Positions 1 through 8,099 of a DNA stretch of 25,769 bases are shown piece after piece. Source of the DNA: Oceanospirillaceae bacterium UBA7410. Lineage in GTDB: Bacteria > Pseudomonadota > Gammaproteobacteria > Pseudomonadales > Balneatricaceae. The position numbers and the translations under genes are program-made. The stretch covers positions 1 to 25,769 of the forward strand of contig DKMQ01000013.1 of assembly GCA_002470565.1 (NCBI GenBank). Direction: 5' to 3'. The notes beneath the pieces are model-generated. The model saw only the letters and a program-made list of their open reading frames with translations. It searched no databases and was not told the origin of the DNA. Within the stretch, counting starts at the first letter, position 1. Each line of letters begins with the position of its first letter.

Positions 1-330
1 AAGGTGAGCTTTGTTCAAGCCGATCTATTACAAAGCCAAGGGCAATGGGCTAATAAGTTTGATTTTGTGCTGGAGATCTATACCGTGCAGGCATTACCGC
101 CTAAATATGAACACCAATTAATAGAAAATATAGCGGGTTTTGTAGCGGGTTGTGGCAAGCTATTGGTGATCGCTGAAGTAGGAAATAACCAAAGAGATTT
201 TGCTAATGGCCCGCCTTGGCTGCTCACGCCAAAGCATATAGACAGCTTTGTATCACATGGCCTTAGCCTTCAAAATACAGACATACAAGGCACACAAACA
301 TACGTCACTGTGTTTGAAAATACTAAGTAA
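1..330 (+). CDS. Class I SAM-dependent methyltransferase, C-terminal part (5' end outside window)
   Basis: The frame is open from the first base to a TAA at 328-330, so this is the 3' end of a longer gene; the first ATG or GTG inside the window is not a believable start. The visible 109 residues match the second half of a class I (Rossmann) methyltransferase: a hydrophobic strand with an Asp (VQADLL), then FDFVLEIYTVQALPP, the usual strand and loop after the SAM site, then a helix and the strand KLLVIAEV. The SAM-binding glycine motif lies upstream of the window, so it cannot be checked. The substrate is unknown. Fold is fairly sure; function is open. Confidence 0.75.
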   Translation, partial: KVSFVQADLLQSQGQWANKFDFVLEIYTVQALPPKYEHQLIENIAGFVAGCGKLLVIAEVGNNQRDFANGPPWLLTPKHIDSFVSHGLSLQNTDIQGTQTYVTVFENTK

Positions 331-381
331 AAAGCGCTAGGTTTAAATCACAGCTATGTTTTTAACTAAGGAAAATACCTA

Positions 382-771
382 ATGACATCACTACTTGCCA
401 TGGTCAAAACTTATTGGGTGGTGATCACTGCGGTCATACTTGCAGCCATCACCATACTTTCACTCTACCCTGCACAAAGCCTGCCTGTGGTGCCAGGCAG
501 CGATAAAACCCACCACCTTATTGCCTATGGTGCTTTGATGTTTCCCATCGCTTTGCGCAAACCAAAATATTGGTTACTTATGGGTGCATTCTTTGCTTTT
601 TGGGGGGGAGGCATAGAGCTGATACAACCTTTCGTTAATCGCCATGGTGAGTGGCTTGATTTGGCAGCTAACATCACTGGCTTAGGCTGTGGTTTACTTA
701 TGGCATGGATTATCAATTGGTTTAGGCCGATTAATTTACAAGGTGATGATAATGAGCAAGGATCAAAATAA
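382..771 (+). CDS. VanZ-like family membrane protein
   Basis: A 129-residue protein with about four hydrophobic segments (roughly residues 10-30, 48-62, 65-82 and 92-113). The sequence around residues 41-50 (DKTHHLIAYG), followed by a GIELIQ motif and a GEWLDLAAN motif, is the signature of the VanZ-like family, small inner-membrane proteins of unclear biochemical role. An AAGGA ribosome site precedes the ATG by about 10 nt. The last 9 bases overlap the end of the convergent mntP. The family is recognisable; no specific function can be given, and a role in glycopeptide resistance should not be assumed from the name. Confidence 0.85.
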   Translation: MTSLLAMVKTYWVVITAVILAAITILSLYPAQSLPVVPGSDKTHHLIAYGALMFPIALRKPKYWLLMGAFFAFWGGGIELIQPFVNRHGEWLDLAANITGLGCGLLMAWIINWFRPINLQGDDNEQGSK

Positions 772-1302
772 TAATACCTTAAACCCTATGACAATGAGTA
801 CAATGCCCCCAAGCAGCTCCGCCTTTCCTTCTAAGTATGTGCCATTTTTAGCGCCAACATAAACACCAAGCCAACTAAATATAAACGCTGTAGCCCCTAT
901 TAACGCACAAGCAAAAAATGGGTTTACATCAAAAAGTGTGAGTGCAAATCCAGCTGCTACCGCATCTATGCTGGTGGCTATAGTAAGAGCTAAGAGCATT
1001 TTATGGGTGACCTGTGTGGTTTCTTTTATGCTCACTTGAAAAATAGATTCGTAAATCATTTTTATACCAACCAGTAAGAGAAGTAAAAAAGCGATCCAAT
1101 GCGCATAACCTTCAACCCATCCAAATACACCCTTACCTCCTAAAAAGCCGATTAGGGGCATTAAGGCGTGAAACAAACCGAAGTATATTGCGGCTTTGGC
1201 TGCTAAAGCTCTAGTATTATGCTCATACTTTGACCCCAGGCCGATAGATACAGCAAAAGCATCCATGCTTAGGGCCACAGCTAAAATTAACACTTCAAAC
1301 AT
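763..1302 (-). CDS. mntP: Manganese efflux pump MntP
   Basis: A 179-residue inner-membrane protein with six predicted transmembrane segments in two related halves. Each half carries the conserved acidic motif of the family: LSMDAFAVSIGLG near residues 11-23 and SIDAVAAGF in the second half. Length agrees with E. coli MntP (about 188 residues), which exports Mn2+ and protects from manganese toxicity. The ATG is supported by AGAGG seven bases upstream. It starts only 57 nt after the pepQ stop on the same strand, so the two may be co-transcribed. The short gap leaves no room for the yybP-ykoY manganese riboswitch often found before mntP. Confidence 0.92.
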   Translation of the reverse strand: MFEVLILAVALSMDAFAVSIGLGSKYEHNTRALAAKAAIYFGLFHALMPLIGFLGGKGVFGWVEGYAHWIAFLLLLLVGIKMIYESIFQVSIKETTQVTHKMLLALTIATSIDAVAAGFALTLFDVNPFFACALIGATAFIFSWLGVYVGAKNGTYLEGKAELLGGIVLIVIGFKVLLF

Positions 1303-1359
1303 TTACTAACCTCTGCCTGTATTACTGAAGATTATCTATCAATATGCCTGTCAATGTGC

Positions 1360-2688
1360 CTATAAAGAAAGCCTAACAGGCGTTTGTGCCACTACTATAT
1401 TGTCTTCTATACGCACGCCGCCCAAAGGCCTTAAATGGTCTATTGCGGTGGTGTTAAGCAAGTGTGCAAAGCCTGATTTTTTCCACTTTTCCAACAAACT
1501 ATCAATGATATAAAGCCCAGGCTCTATGGTGATCACCATGTTTTGTTCTAGAGTTTTAGTGCAGCGTAAAAACCCATGTTGCTTTGGTGGCGACAACATA
1601 GTGCCAAGCTCATCTTGCTGCCAGCCGCCGATATCATGCACCTGCAAACCTAATAAGTGGCCCAGCCCATGAGGGAAAAAGGCGCTGCTGATATGGCTTG
1701 TTATTAGCTCGTCTTTAGAGCCTTGCACTAGGTTAAAATCGATCAGTATATCTAGCACCCGCTGGTGCATTTGTAGATGTAAATCCACAAAGCTCACTCC
1801 AGGCTTGGCCATCGCACATATCTTTGCTTGGGCTTGTGTCATAGCCTGTGTTAGCTCTTTATAAAGCACACTGCCTCGGCTATGGCAGCGGGTCACATCT
1901 GCTGCATAGCCATTAAATGATGCCCCTGCATCAATCAAAAAACTTTGAGGCTGGCTCATGTTTTGAGGGCTATGATCATAATGTTGATAATGCAATATGG
2001 CACTATGGTGGCCAAAAGCCACAATGTTGCGATAGGGCATTTGCAAGGTGTCTTGTTGGGCTGCACATAGATAGGCAAGCTGAGTGTCAAGCTCACTTTT
2101 ACCCGCCATAAAAGCCTGTTTTGCCCCTTGATGCCCTGCAAAAGCGGCTACATTGGCCTGTGTTAAACAGGCAAGCTCGTATTGGCTTTTAACGGCTCTG
2201 GCATAGTGCAACTGGTGCATAAGGCCTTCAGGGTTTGCTTGAAGTATACCCAGCTCTTTAGCAAGCTCTATGTCTTCTCCAATCCAAGCCCTATTTTCAT
2301 TTGTAGATTGAAACTGCCTTAGCCCACGCTTTACCTGAGCTAAATCAGCACACAAATGGATATCAAAATAATCACACCAAAACCCTTGTGGTGGCTGCGG
2401 TGGCACATGCCAAAAGTCATCTGCCAAATGATAAAAAAGCACAGGCTTTTGGCCTGTTTGAATGAGTAGATAACAATGGGGGCTTTGGGTAATAGGTAGC
2501 CACCAAGTAAAGTGAGGATTGGCTTTATAGGGATGGTGGTAATCATCTAAAAAGGATAGCTTTGGCGCACCACTGTGGATCAAAATGCTGTCACACTTTT
2601 GATAACTCATGGCTTTTTCTGCAATGCTGGCTACCCCTTGTAGGTGCTTTGGGTATAGTATCGACAGTGAAGCAAGTGGAGTAAGCAT
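1360..2688 (-). CDS. pepQ: Xaa-Pro dipeptidase (prolidase)
   Basis: A cytoplasmic M24 metallopeptidase that splits X-Pro dipeptides, normally with two Mn2+. Counted from the ATG at 2688 (442 residues; E. coli PepQ has 443), the expected metal ligands are visible: D253 in LIDAGA, D264 in AADVTR, H340 in HGLGH, E389 in TIEPG and E428 in RIEDN. The N-terminal PepQ-type domain (LIHSG, FLDDYHHP) is also present. The frame stays open to an ATG at 2739, adding a His-rich 17-residue stretch with no ribosome site. I prefer 2688 because it aligns with the family start (MLTPLASL), although its ribosome site (AGAG, spacing 8) is weak. The gene lies directly upstream of mntP. Confidence 0.92.
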   Translation of the reverse strand: MLTPLASLSILYPKHLQGVASIAEKAMSYQKCDSILIHSGAPKLSFLDDYHHPYKANPHFTWWLPITQSPHCYLLIQTGQKPVLFYHLADDFWHVPPQPPQGFWCDYFDIHLCADLAQVKRGLRQFQSTNENRAWIGEDIELAKELGILQANPEGLMHQLHYARAVKSQYELACLTQANVAAFAGHQGAKQAFMAGKSELDTQLAYLCAAQQDTLQMPYRNIVAFGHHSAILHYQHYDHSPQNMSQPQSFLIDAGASFNGYAADVTRCHSRGSVLYKELTQAMTQAQAKICAMAKPGVSFVDLHLQMHQRVLDILIDFNLVQGSKDELITSHISSAFFPHGLGHLLGLQVHDIGGWQQDELGTMLSPPKQHGFLRCTKTLEQNMVITIEPGLYIIDSLLEKWKKSGFAHLLNTTAIDHLRPLGGVRIEDNIVVAQTPVRLSL

Positions 2689-2815
2689 AGTGGTTGCTCT
2701 GGATAAGCTTAATGTCACATTATTATGATGATGTTGCATGAACTAAGCTAGGGTCTTAAATAAAATTTTAATGTAAATTCAATGTTATGTTGCCAGTTAA
2801 ACCATGGAGAAAAAT

Positions 2816-3217
2816 ATGAAGATTGAAGGTGGGTGTTATTGTGGAGAGCTTAGGTATATAGCACAAGGAGAGCCTCAGGCTAGCGTTCAGTGCCATTGTA
2901 GAGAGTGTCAGTATATTACTGGTGGCAACCCCAACATCATCATGATCATGCCATTAGAAGGCTTTAATTTCACCAAAGGGCAAGCCAAAACATTTAAACG
3001 CCCAGATCTTGAAAAAGCGGTGACACGGCTATTTTGTAATCATTGCGGCACAGCTATTGGTACTCAAAACCCCATGAGGCCTACTTCGATTATTTTAAAA
3101 GTGGGCACGTTTGATGATCCTTCTATTTTCACCCCCGCGGTCGCTATTTTTACTTGTGATAAACAGAAGTTTCATCACATCGGTGAAGGCGTTAAGGCGT
3201 TTGATAAGCGGCCCTAA
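2816..3217 (+). CDS. GFA family (CENP-V/GFA domain) zinc-binding protein
   Basis: A 133-residue single-domain protein of the GFA family, named after glutathione-dependent formaldehyde-activating enzyme. Zinc-binding cysteines are visible at C7 and C9 (GGCYCGELRY), C26, C28 and C31 (CHCREC), and C74 and C77 (CNHC). Such paralogues are common in marine bacteria and few have a proven substrate, so formaldehyde detoxification should not be assumed. An ATG 12 nt upstream at 2804 is in frame, but GGAG at 2806-2809 sits six bases before the ATG at 2816, which makes 2816 the better start. The gene is divergent from pepQ and convergent with the metallopeptidase gene at 3241. Confidence 0.88.
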   Translation: MKIEGGCYCGELRYIAQGEPQASVQCHCRECQYITGGNPNIIMIMPLEGFNFTKGQAKTFKRPDLEKAVTRLFCNHCGTAIGTQNPMRPTSIILKVGTFDDPSIFTPAVAIFTCDKQKFHHIGEGVKAFDKRP

Positions 3218-3225
3218 CATATTGC

Positions 3226-3263
3226 CTTTGTATGGTGGTGTTAGTAAATATCGCCATACAAAG
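3226..3263. repeat. Inverted repeat at a convergent gene junction
   Basis: CTTTGTATGG at 3226-3235 is perfectly complementary to CCATACAAAG at 3254-3263, with an 18-nt loop. It covers the short space between the GFA-type gene (ends 3217) and the metallopeptidase gene (ends 3241) and runs into the last codons of the latter. No T-run follows on either strand, so it is not a standard intrinsic terminator, though it could slow polymerase or protect both 3' ends. Confidence 0.5.
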
Positions 3264-3744
3264 ATATTTGGGTTAAATAAAGACGCATGTCTAGTTCGAG
3301 CTGGTGGTAGTCACTTTCCATATGACAGCATAGGTTGTAGAAGGCTTTGTTGTGGTCTTTTTCTTTTAGGTGAGCCAGCTCATGCACCACAATCATTCTT
3401 AAAAATGCTTCTGGAGACTTTCTAAACACATCACTAATTCTAATCTCATTTTTACTTTTAAGTTTATTACCCTGCACTCTAGAAACAAAGGTGTGCAGCC
3501 CAAGGGCGTTGTTGATGACATGTATTTTAGGGTCATAAATCACCTGACTTAATGGCGATGATTTTTTGATGTATTGGTTTTTGATGGATACCGCATATTC
3601 GCGCAATGATTTGTCATTCACAAGCTGATGGGTGGTAGGGTATTTTTTGAGTAGATAATCAGCCAGTTTTTCTTGTTCCACTAGCTTTAATACTTGCGCT
3701 TTTACTTGTTCTGAGTAGTTTGAAAGATATTTTAAAGTGGACAT
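3241..3744 (-). CDS. YgjP-like zinc metallopeptidase (M48-type HExxH)
   Basis: A 167-residue soluble protein with the zinc motif HELAH at residues 121-125 and a third likely ligand at H131 (HELAHLKEKDH), followed by a C-terminal segment rich in charged residues. This pattern matches the YgjP / DUF45 group of small cytoplasmic metallopeptidases, related in fold to SprT. Substrates are unknown. The gene ends 23 bases from the convergent GFA-type gene and an inverted repeat spans the junction (see 3226-3263). No signal peptide is seen. Confidence 0.82.
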   Translation of the reverse strand: MSTLKYLSNYSEQVKAQVLKLVEQEKLADYLLKKYPTTHQLVNDKSLREYAVSIKNQYIKKSSPLSQVIYDPKIHVINNALGLHTFVSRVQGNKLKSKNEIRISDVFRKSPEAFLRMIVVHELAHLKEKDHNKAFYNLCCHMESDYHQLELDMRLYLTQISLYGDIY

Positions 3745-3860
3745 TTTTTAGGCATCATTAAGTTGGCAGGCATGGCTAATAGTAATTACATAACACCCAC
3801 TCAGTATAGGCGTGAACAATGGTGCAATCTACACAGTCGCTAGTATTAATCAGCGATGCT

Positions 3861-4754
3861 TTATGCAGGTAGTGATAAATTTCCCTCATAGCTAAAGCTC
3901 ATTGGCTTTTGGGTAATAGGGTCAATAAATGCCAGCTGCTTGGCTAATAGCTGCAATGGCGCGCTATAGTCATCTGCACACAAGGGCTGTAATACGGGGT
4001 AGTAACGGTCATTGAGTATAGGCCAGCCCAAGGTTTGCATGTGTAAACGCAGCTGGTGGGTTTTACCTGTAATAGGGTTTAACTCAAACAGTGCTTGTCC
4101 ATTTAGCTGCTGCAAACACCTAATCACAGAGTGGCTATTGGCATCACCTTGGGCCACGCGCATGCAAAATTTTGGATCACCTTGCACTATGCGATTTTTT
4201 ATCTCCCACTCCAACCCCTTGATAGGCTTATCTTTGTTGATACTAGCAATAGCCTGATAGGTTTTGTGCATTTTGCGTGTTTGAAATAAACCATGATAGT
4301 CACTGAGAGTGTCTGGGTTGGTAGAAAACATAACTAGCCCAGCGGTAATTCGGTCTAAGCGATGTAATGCTTGTAGGTTATCAATGCCAGTGCTAGCTCT
4401 TAGACGGTTTTGCAGGCATTCGTTCACATAAATGCCACCTGGGGTTACTGCTAAAAAGTGGGGTTTATAGGCCACTAAAATATGTTGATTCTGAAATATA
4501 ATATTTTCTTTAAAGGGAATGACAGGCTCATTTTCTACTTCTCTATAGTAGTAAATCCTTTGCTGTGGTTGAAACAAGGATTGCAGTGTAACCTTGGATC
4601 CATCATGGTAATGCACTTTTCCATCTAGCACGCGTTGTTGCCAAATGTGCGCATCAATGTAAGGGAATTTAATGATCAAATACGCAAGCACCGTAGTTAC
4701 GCCAGGGTTAGTCTGGGGTAAACTTAAATGTGAAGGATGTGTAGAAATGACCAT
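3861..4754 (-). CDS. RluA-family pseudouridine synthase
   Basis: A 297-residue enzyme expected to isomerise uridine to pseudouridine in RNA. The catalytic motif is at residues 131-134 (HRLD, catalytic D134), followed by RITAGLVMFS. The family's later motif is seen in GKTHQLRLHM near residue 230. Residues about 20-75 look like a divergent S4-type RNA-binding region. The target RNA cannot be read from the sequence; among RluA-family members it does not clearly match RluA, RluC, RluD or TruC. It stands alone, divergent from the LysE-type gene at 4834, with about 79 bases between the starts. Confidence 0.87.
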   Translation of the reverse strand: MVISTHPSHLSLPQTNPGVTTVLAYLIIKFPYIDAHIWQQRVLDGKVHYHDGSKVTLQSLFQPQQRIYYYREVENEPVIPFKENIIFQNQHILVAYKPHFLAVTPGGIYVNECLQNRLRASTGIDNLQALHRLDRITAGLVMFSTNPDTLSDYHGLFQTRKMHKTYQAIASINKDKPIKGLEWEIKNRIVQGDPKFCMRVAQGDANSHSVIRCLQQLNGQALFELNPITGKTHQLRLHMQTLGWPILNDRYYPVLQPLCADDYSAPLQLLAKQLAFIDPITQKPMSFSYEGNLSLPA

Positions 4755-4833
4755 TTATTGATCCAAATCGTTGATTAAAGCATAGCTTTAGTTAATAGGC
4801 TCAACAAAAAGAATATAACTGAAGAGGTGTTGC

Positions 4834-5448
4834 ATGGATAACTACTTACTTTTCACATTGATCGCTACGATCACAATACTAAGCCCGGGTCCTGGTGTGT
4901 TACTCACCTTAACCAATTCAATCCGGTTTGGTTTTACTGGTGCAGTTGGCGGCATCGTCGGCATTGCTGTTGGCACCTTTGTAGTAGCTGGCATCTCAGC
5001 AACCAGTGTGGGGGTTATTTTATCCACATCAGCTTTAGCATTCACATTAATGAAATACATAGGCGCCGCCTACCTTATTTATTTAGGTATCAAACTTTGG
5101 CGTAGCCCTTTGGCGCAAATGGATGCTAGCAAAAAATCAGTAGCTAATATTCAACTTCAGTTTCTTGAAGGGCTAACATTACAGCTAACCAACCCTAAGG
5201 CCATTTTCTTTTTCATGTCTATTTTTCCACAATTTGTAGACTTTTCAGCTTCTGGTTATGCCAGCCAATTTTTAATTTTAGTAGTCACCTATAGCAGCCT
5301 CAACTTGCTAGTGCATTTTTTATATGCCTTTGTTGCAAAGTCTGCACGCACTTGGTTGTCTACGCCAAAGGGCGGGCGCATAGTCAATCGCGCAGGCGGA
5401 GGTGTTTTTGTGCTCTTTGGCTTAGGGCTAGCCTCTGCCAGTAAATAA
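4834..5448 (+). CDS. LysE/RhtB family amino-acid exporter
   Basis: A 204-residue inner-membrane protein with about six hydrophobic segments. The N-terminal signature LSPGPGVLLTLTNSIRFG (residues 17-34), the following glycine-rich GAVGGIVGIAVG, and the downstream NPKAIFFF motif are typical of the LysE/RhtB translocators, which export amino acids or their analogues. The transported substrate cannot be predicted. The ATG is preceded by GAAGAGGTG. The TIGR02450 gene follows 24 nt later on the same strand and may be co-transcribed. Confidence 0.9.
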   Translation: MDNYLLFTLIATITILSPGPGVLLTLTNSIRFGFTGAVGGIVGIAVGTFVVAGISATSVGVILSTSALAFTLMKYIGAAYLIYLGIKLWRSPLAQMDASKKSVANIQLQFLEGLTLQLTNPKAIFFFMSIFPQFVDFSASGYASQFLILVVTYSSLNLLVHFLYAFVAKSARTWLSTPKGGRIVNRAGGGVFVLFGLGLASASK

Positions 5449-5472
5449 AGTATTTTTACCTAGGAATAAATA

Positions 5473-5688
5473 GTGAATCCAATTAACCCCAAAAAGTTGC
5501 TCAACAGTAAATGGACCGCAGTAAAGCCAGAAAATAAGGAAAAACACTTCACTGTCAGCGCTGTAAAGTTTGATGAAGAAGGTATGGTAACCTCATGCAC
5601 GATAGAAGCGGTGATGACCAAACGTGAAGCGCCTATACAGTGGCAACAATTAAAAGACATTAGCCAATGGCGACAAGGTTGGTGCTAA
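5473..5688 (+). CDS. TIGR02450 family small Trp-rich protein
   Basis: A 71-residue protein starting with GTG; TAGGA seven bases upstream supports this start. The pattern NPxNPKKLLxSKWTAVxPxNKEKHF at the N-terminus, EAVMTKREAPI in the middle and a C-terminal W-rich end (QWQQLKDISQWRQGW) identify the TIGR02450 family, of unknown function. From memory, members are often found near photolyase/cryptochrome genes; here the photolyase gene is about 0.4 kb away in convergent orientation. A link with light or DNA repair is inference from position only. Confidence 0.85.
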   Translation: MNPINPKKLLNSKWTAVKPENKEKHFTVSAVKFDEEGMVTSCTIEAVMTKREAPIQWQQLKDISQWRQGWC

Positions 5689-5747
5689 TTTAACACTAGC
5701 TTGCATGATAAAAGCTAAAACCATGTACCTTTCACTAGAGCTAACCG

Positions 5748-6098
5748 ATGCGTAAAACAGATAAAAAAATAGATAAACAGCTTACCCGTGTGCTCACGCA
5801 ATTGTGTGAACACACGTGTAAAGGCATTCATGGGTTTGTGTGGCTTACACATTTGGTTAACTACACAAACTTCCCTTACAGCTTAAAGGTGGTGTGCATT
5901 TTTGATACCAATGAAAATCTTGATGTTTTTATGCAAGACAAAAAGCACATCAAGCTTGCCACGCAGATTGGATCAAAATTAAATGAAGCCGATGTGAACG
6001 TAAATAACGTGATGGATCACGTGTTATACGACACAGAAGAAAATTGTGCAGCGCAGCACGCTGGTCAATGGGGCAAAAGGTTAGCTTACTCCTCTTAA
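5748..6098 (+). CDS. Conserved hypothetical protein, 116 aa
   Basis: The product begins MRKTDKKIDKQL and contains GFVWLTHLVNY, a strand VVCIFDTNE, and near the end DTEENCAAQHAGQW. I recognise this as a small conserved gammaproteobacterial family whose members are sometimes auto-labelled as Fis family transcriptional regulators, but no helix-turn-helix is visible and I would not use that label. There is no signal peptide or membrane segment. The gene ends 26 bases from the convergent photolyase gene. Function unknown. Confidence 0.75.
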   Translation: MRKTDKKIDKQLTRVLTQLCEHTCKGIHGFVWLTHLVNYTNFPYSLKVVCIFDTNENLDVFMQDKKHIKLATQIGSKLNEADVNVNNVMDHVLYDTEENCAAQHAGQWGKRLAYSS

Positions 6099-6124
6099 AG
6101 AGCCAGCCAGCCAGCAAGCCTTCA

Positions 6125-7543
6125 TTAGCCTCTTGTTAAACTATAGGCCTCTAGGGCTCTTAGTCGTGATTCTTTGATCTGCACAACAGGGTGTGGGTAA
6201 GTGTCGCCCAAGGTGACATTGGCCTTACGAAGCACCTCTGGAGGCGCTTCCCAAGGTCTATATAGGTATTTGTCGGGCAGGTCTTTTAGCTCCGGTAAAA
6301 AGCGCCTTGTGTATTCACCTTTGGGATCAAATTTTTCGCCCTGAGTAATAGGGTTAAATACTCGAAAGTAAGGTGAGGCATCAGTGCCACAGCCTGCAAC
6401 CCATTGCCAGCTTGCACTATTGCTAGCTAAGTCTGCATCTACTAAGCAATCCCAAAACCAGCTAGCACCTAGGCGCCAGTCTACCAATAAGTTTTTGATC
6501 AAAAAGGATGCTGTTACCATGCGCACACGGTTATGCATATAGCCTGTTTGCCAAAGTTCGCGCATGCCCGCATCCACTAGGGGATAGCCTGTAAGGCCTT
6601 GTTGCCAACACTTTAAATAATTAGGGTTATTTTCCCATGGGAATTTGTCAAAATTTGGTTTTAAATTTTGCTCTGGCAAACCTGGAAAGTGAAACAATAA
6701 ATAATAAGAAAATTCACGCCAACGGATTTCTTTTTTAAAGTGTTCACTGTTTTGATCATCTTCTACAGTAAGCAAGGCATTAATGATTTGATCAGGTGAA
6801 ATGTCACCAAAATGCAGGTGCGGGGATAGGCTAGAAAAAGACTTTAATGCAGGTCTGTCTCTGCCTTCTTTGTAATTATTGATGCCGTCTGCCAAAAAGC
6901 GATTAAGTGCCAAAAAAGCACCTTCTTCTCCCGGTGTCCATTGCTCATAAAACGAAGTGTCCCATTTTATCTTTGGTAACAACGAGAGGCTTTCTAAATC
7001 TGTGGCTTTTGGATCAACCACCACGGTTTGTGGCAAAACAGGCGCTGGCAAAAGGGCGGTAGGCTGATCTACTTTGCATGCTTCACGATGATATGGGGTA
7101 AAGATTTTGTATGGGCTGCCATCTTTTTTAAATACAGACCAAGGCTCGTTCAGTAACGAGCCGTTGATGCTATTGGCCTTAATATCTAAGGCAGATAGTT
7201 GTATTTTTATGTGCTTAGTTTGTTCGATGTTATGGGGTTCGTAACAACGATTCCAAAAAACCGCTTCCACATCAAAACGTTGACACAAGTCTTCAATAAT
7301 CATGGCGGCGTTGCCACTATATACATTAAGTGCATTGCCTAGTGAGGCATCAAGCTTGGTTAATGAATGGTGTAACCACCATCTGCTAGCTGCCCCCATG
7401 CGATGTTGGCCTGCTGTTTCATCATCAAGTATATAAATAGGCAGCACATTACTTGCTGTAAACGCAGCGCTAAGGGCTGGGTTATTTTGCAGGCGCAAGT
7501 CTTGGCGAAACCACATGATGGTAATGGGGGAGGCTAAGCTCAC
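6125..7543 (-). CDS. phrB: Deoxyribodipyrimidine photolyase
   Basis: A 472-residue flavoprotein that uses blue/near-UV light to split cyclobutane pyrimidine dimers in DNA. The N-terminal antenna domain begins with WFRQDLRL (residues 11-18). The FAD-binding region shows WREFSYYLLFHFP (275-287), GYMHNRVRM (334-342) and WFWDCLVDADLAS through PYFRVFNP (362-398). The start is a GTG at 7543, just after the stop of the upstream lipoprotein gene, with AAGG about nine bases before it; an internal ATG gives MWFRQD. By eye the residue aligning with E. coli PhrB Asn378, which contacts FAD N5, is Ser376. The ending with YLYRPWEAP resembles photolyases of alphaproteobacterial type. Last gene of the light operon. 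Confidence 0.95.
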   Translation of the reverse strand: MSLASPITIMWFRQDLRLQNNPALSAAFTASNVLPIYILDDETAGQHRMGAASRWWLHHSLTKLDASLGNALNVYSGNAAMIIEDLCQRFDVEAVFWNRCYEPHNIEQTKHIKIQLSALDIKANSINGSLLNEPWSVFKKDGSPYKIFTPYHREACKVDQPTALLPAPVLPQTVVVDPKATDLESLSLLPKIKWDTSFYEQWTPGEEGAFLALNRFLADGINNYKEGRDRPALKSFSSLSPHLHFGDISPDQIINALLTVEDDQNSEHFKKEIRWREFSYYLLFHFPGLPEQNLKPNFDKFPWENNPNYLKCWQQGLTGYPLVDAGMRELWQTGYMHNRVRMVTASFLIKNLLVDWRLGASWFWDCLVDADLASNSASWQWVAGCGTDASPYFRVFNPITQGEKFDPKGEYTRRFLPELKDLPDKYLYRPWEAPPEVLRKANVTLGDTYPHPVVQIKESRLRALEAYSLTRG

Positions 7544-7544
7544 G

Positions 7545-8099
7545 TTATTTAACCTTTTCTATAACAAGTGTGATTTGCCCCACATGGAAGCCCCACTTTG
7601 TCATTTCAGTGACGTTTATTAGCCGCGAATCATCAAGTTGATAAATCCAATCATTCAATTGGATATCCCACGTTGTATCATCCACGTCAATGGCAAGGGT
7701 GTAGCGCCAATTGAATGCAAAACCTTCACTTTGGCCTGTGGCTTCTCCCACAGAATCAGAGGCTACACCGCTGTATTGATTGTTGCCATGCTTTATTAAG
7801 CTCCATACACGACGCTGAGTTTCACCATCATCATAAAAAAAGTCCTCTTCTAAAAGGCCAGAATTACCCTCCCATGAGCCCACTAAGTCAGCATGAAAGC
7901 GCCTAATGACCTTGCCTTGCCTGTCTTGCACCATGCCATAGGCAATAAGTTTGCCATCAAAAAAACTCTTCATGTCAAATTCGGGTGTGGTGGTTTTGTA
8001 ATCAGCAATGGTGGTGCTACACCCTACTAAAAATAAGCCTAAGCTTATGGCGATAAAAAAACGTGAAAAAGAACGGATATAACGCGCAAGATTTTTCAT
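7545..8099 (-). CDS. DUF3833 family lipoprotein
   Basis: A 184-residue protein with a lipoprotein signal: a basic start, a hydrophobic stretch at residues 14-25 and the lipobox LVGC, with C27 as the lipidated residue. The mature part is rich in beta strands (FDGKLIAYGMVQDRQGKVIRRF, then FFYDDGETQRRVW and WDIQLNDWIYQLD), matching DUF3833, which looks like a lipocalin-type barrel. Function is unproven; binding or handling a lipid at the membrane would fit the adjacent Cfa-type gene but is inference. Its ATG overlaps the stop of the upstream chalcone-isomerase-like gene by 4 bases (ATGA), a sign of translational coupling. Confidence 0.87.
   Translation of the reverse strand: MKNLARYIRSFSRFFIAISLGLFLVGCSTTIADYKTTTPEFDMKSFFDGKLIAYGMVQDRQGKVIRRFHADLVGSWEGNSGLLEEDFFYDDGETQRRVWSLIKHGNNQYSGVASDSVGEATGQSEGFAFNWRYTLAIDVDDTTWDIQLNDWIYQLDDSRLINVTEMTKWGFHVGQITLVIEKVK

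Noticed and set aside
1303..1359. yybP-ykoY manganese riboswitch before mntP
   Set aside because: The 57-base gap is too short and shows no sign of the conserved loops.
2737..2751. CATGAACTAAGCT also found at 18211-18223
   Set aside because: Two copies of a 13-mer in front of unrelated genes, with no symmetry and no further copies noticed; probably chance.
3111..3425. Plus-strand open frame of 104 codons
   Set aside because: It overlaps the GFA-type gene in another frame and the HExxH metallopeptidase gene on the opposite strand; both have clear family signatures, so it is a shadow.
5748..6098. Fis-family transcriptional regulator label
   Set aside because: No helix-turn-helix seen in the protein; the label appears to be a spread annotation error.
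6101..6115. AGCC tetranucleotide repeat (three and a half units)
   Set aside because: Too short for a phase-variable tract and located between convergent gene ends.
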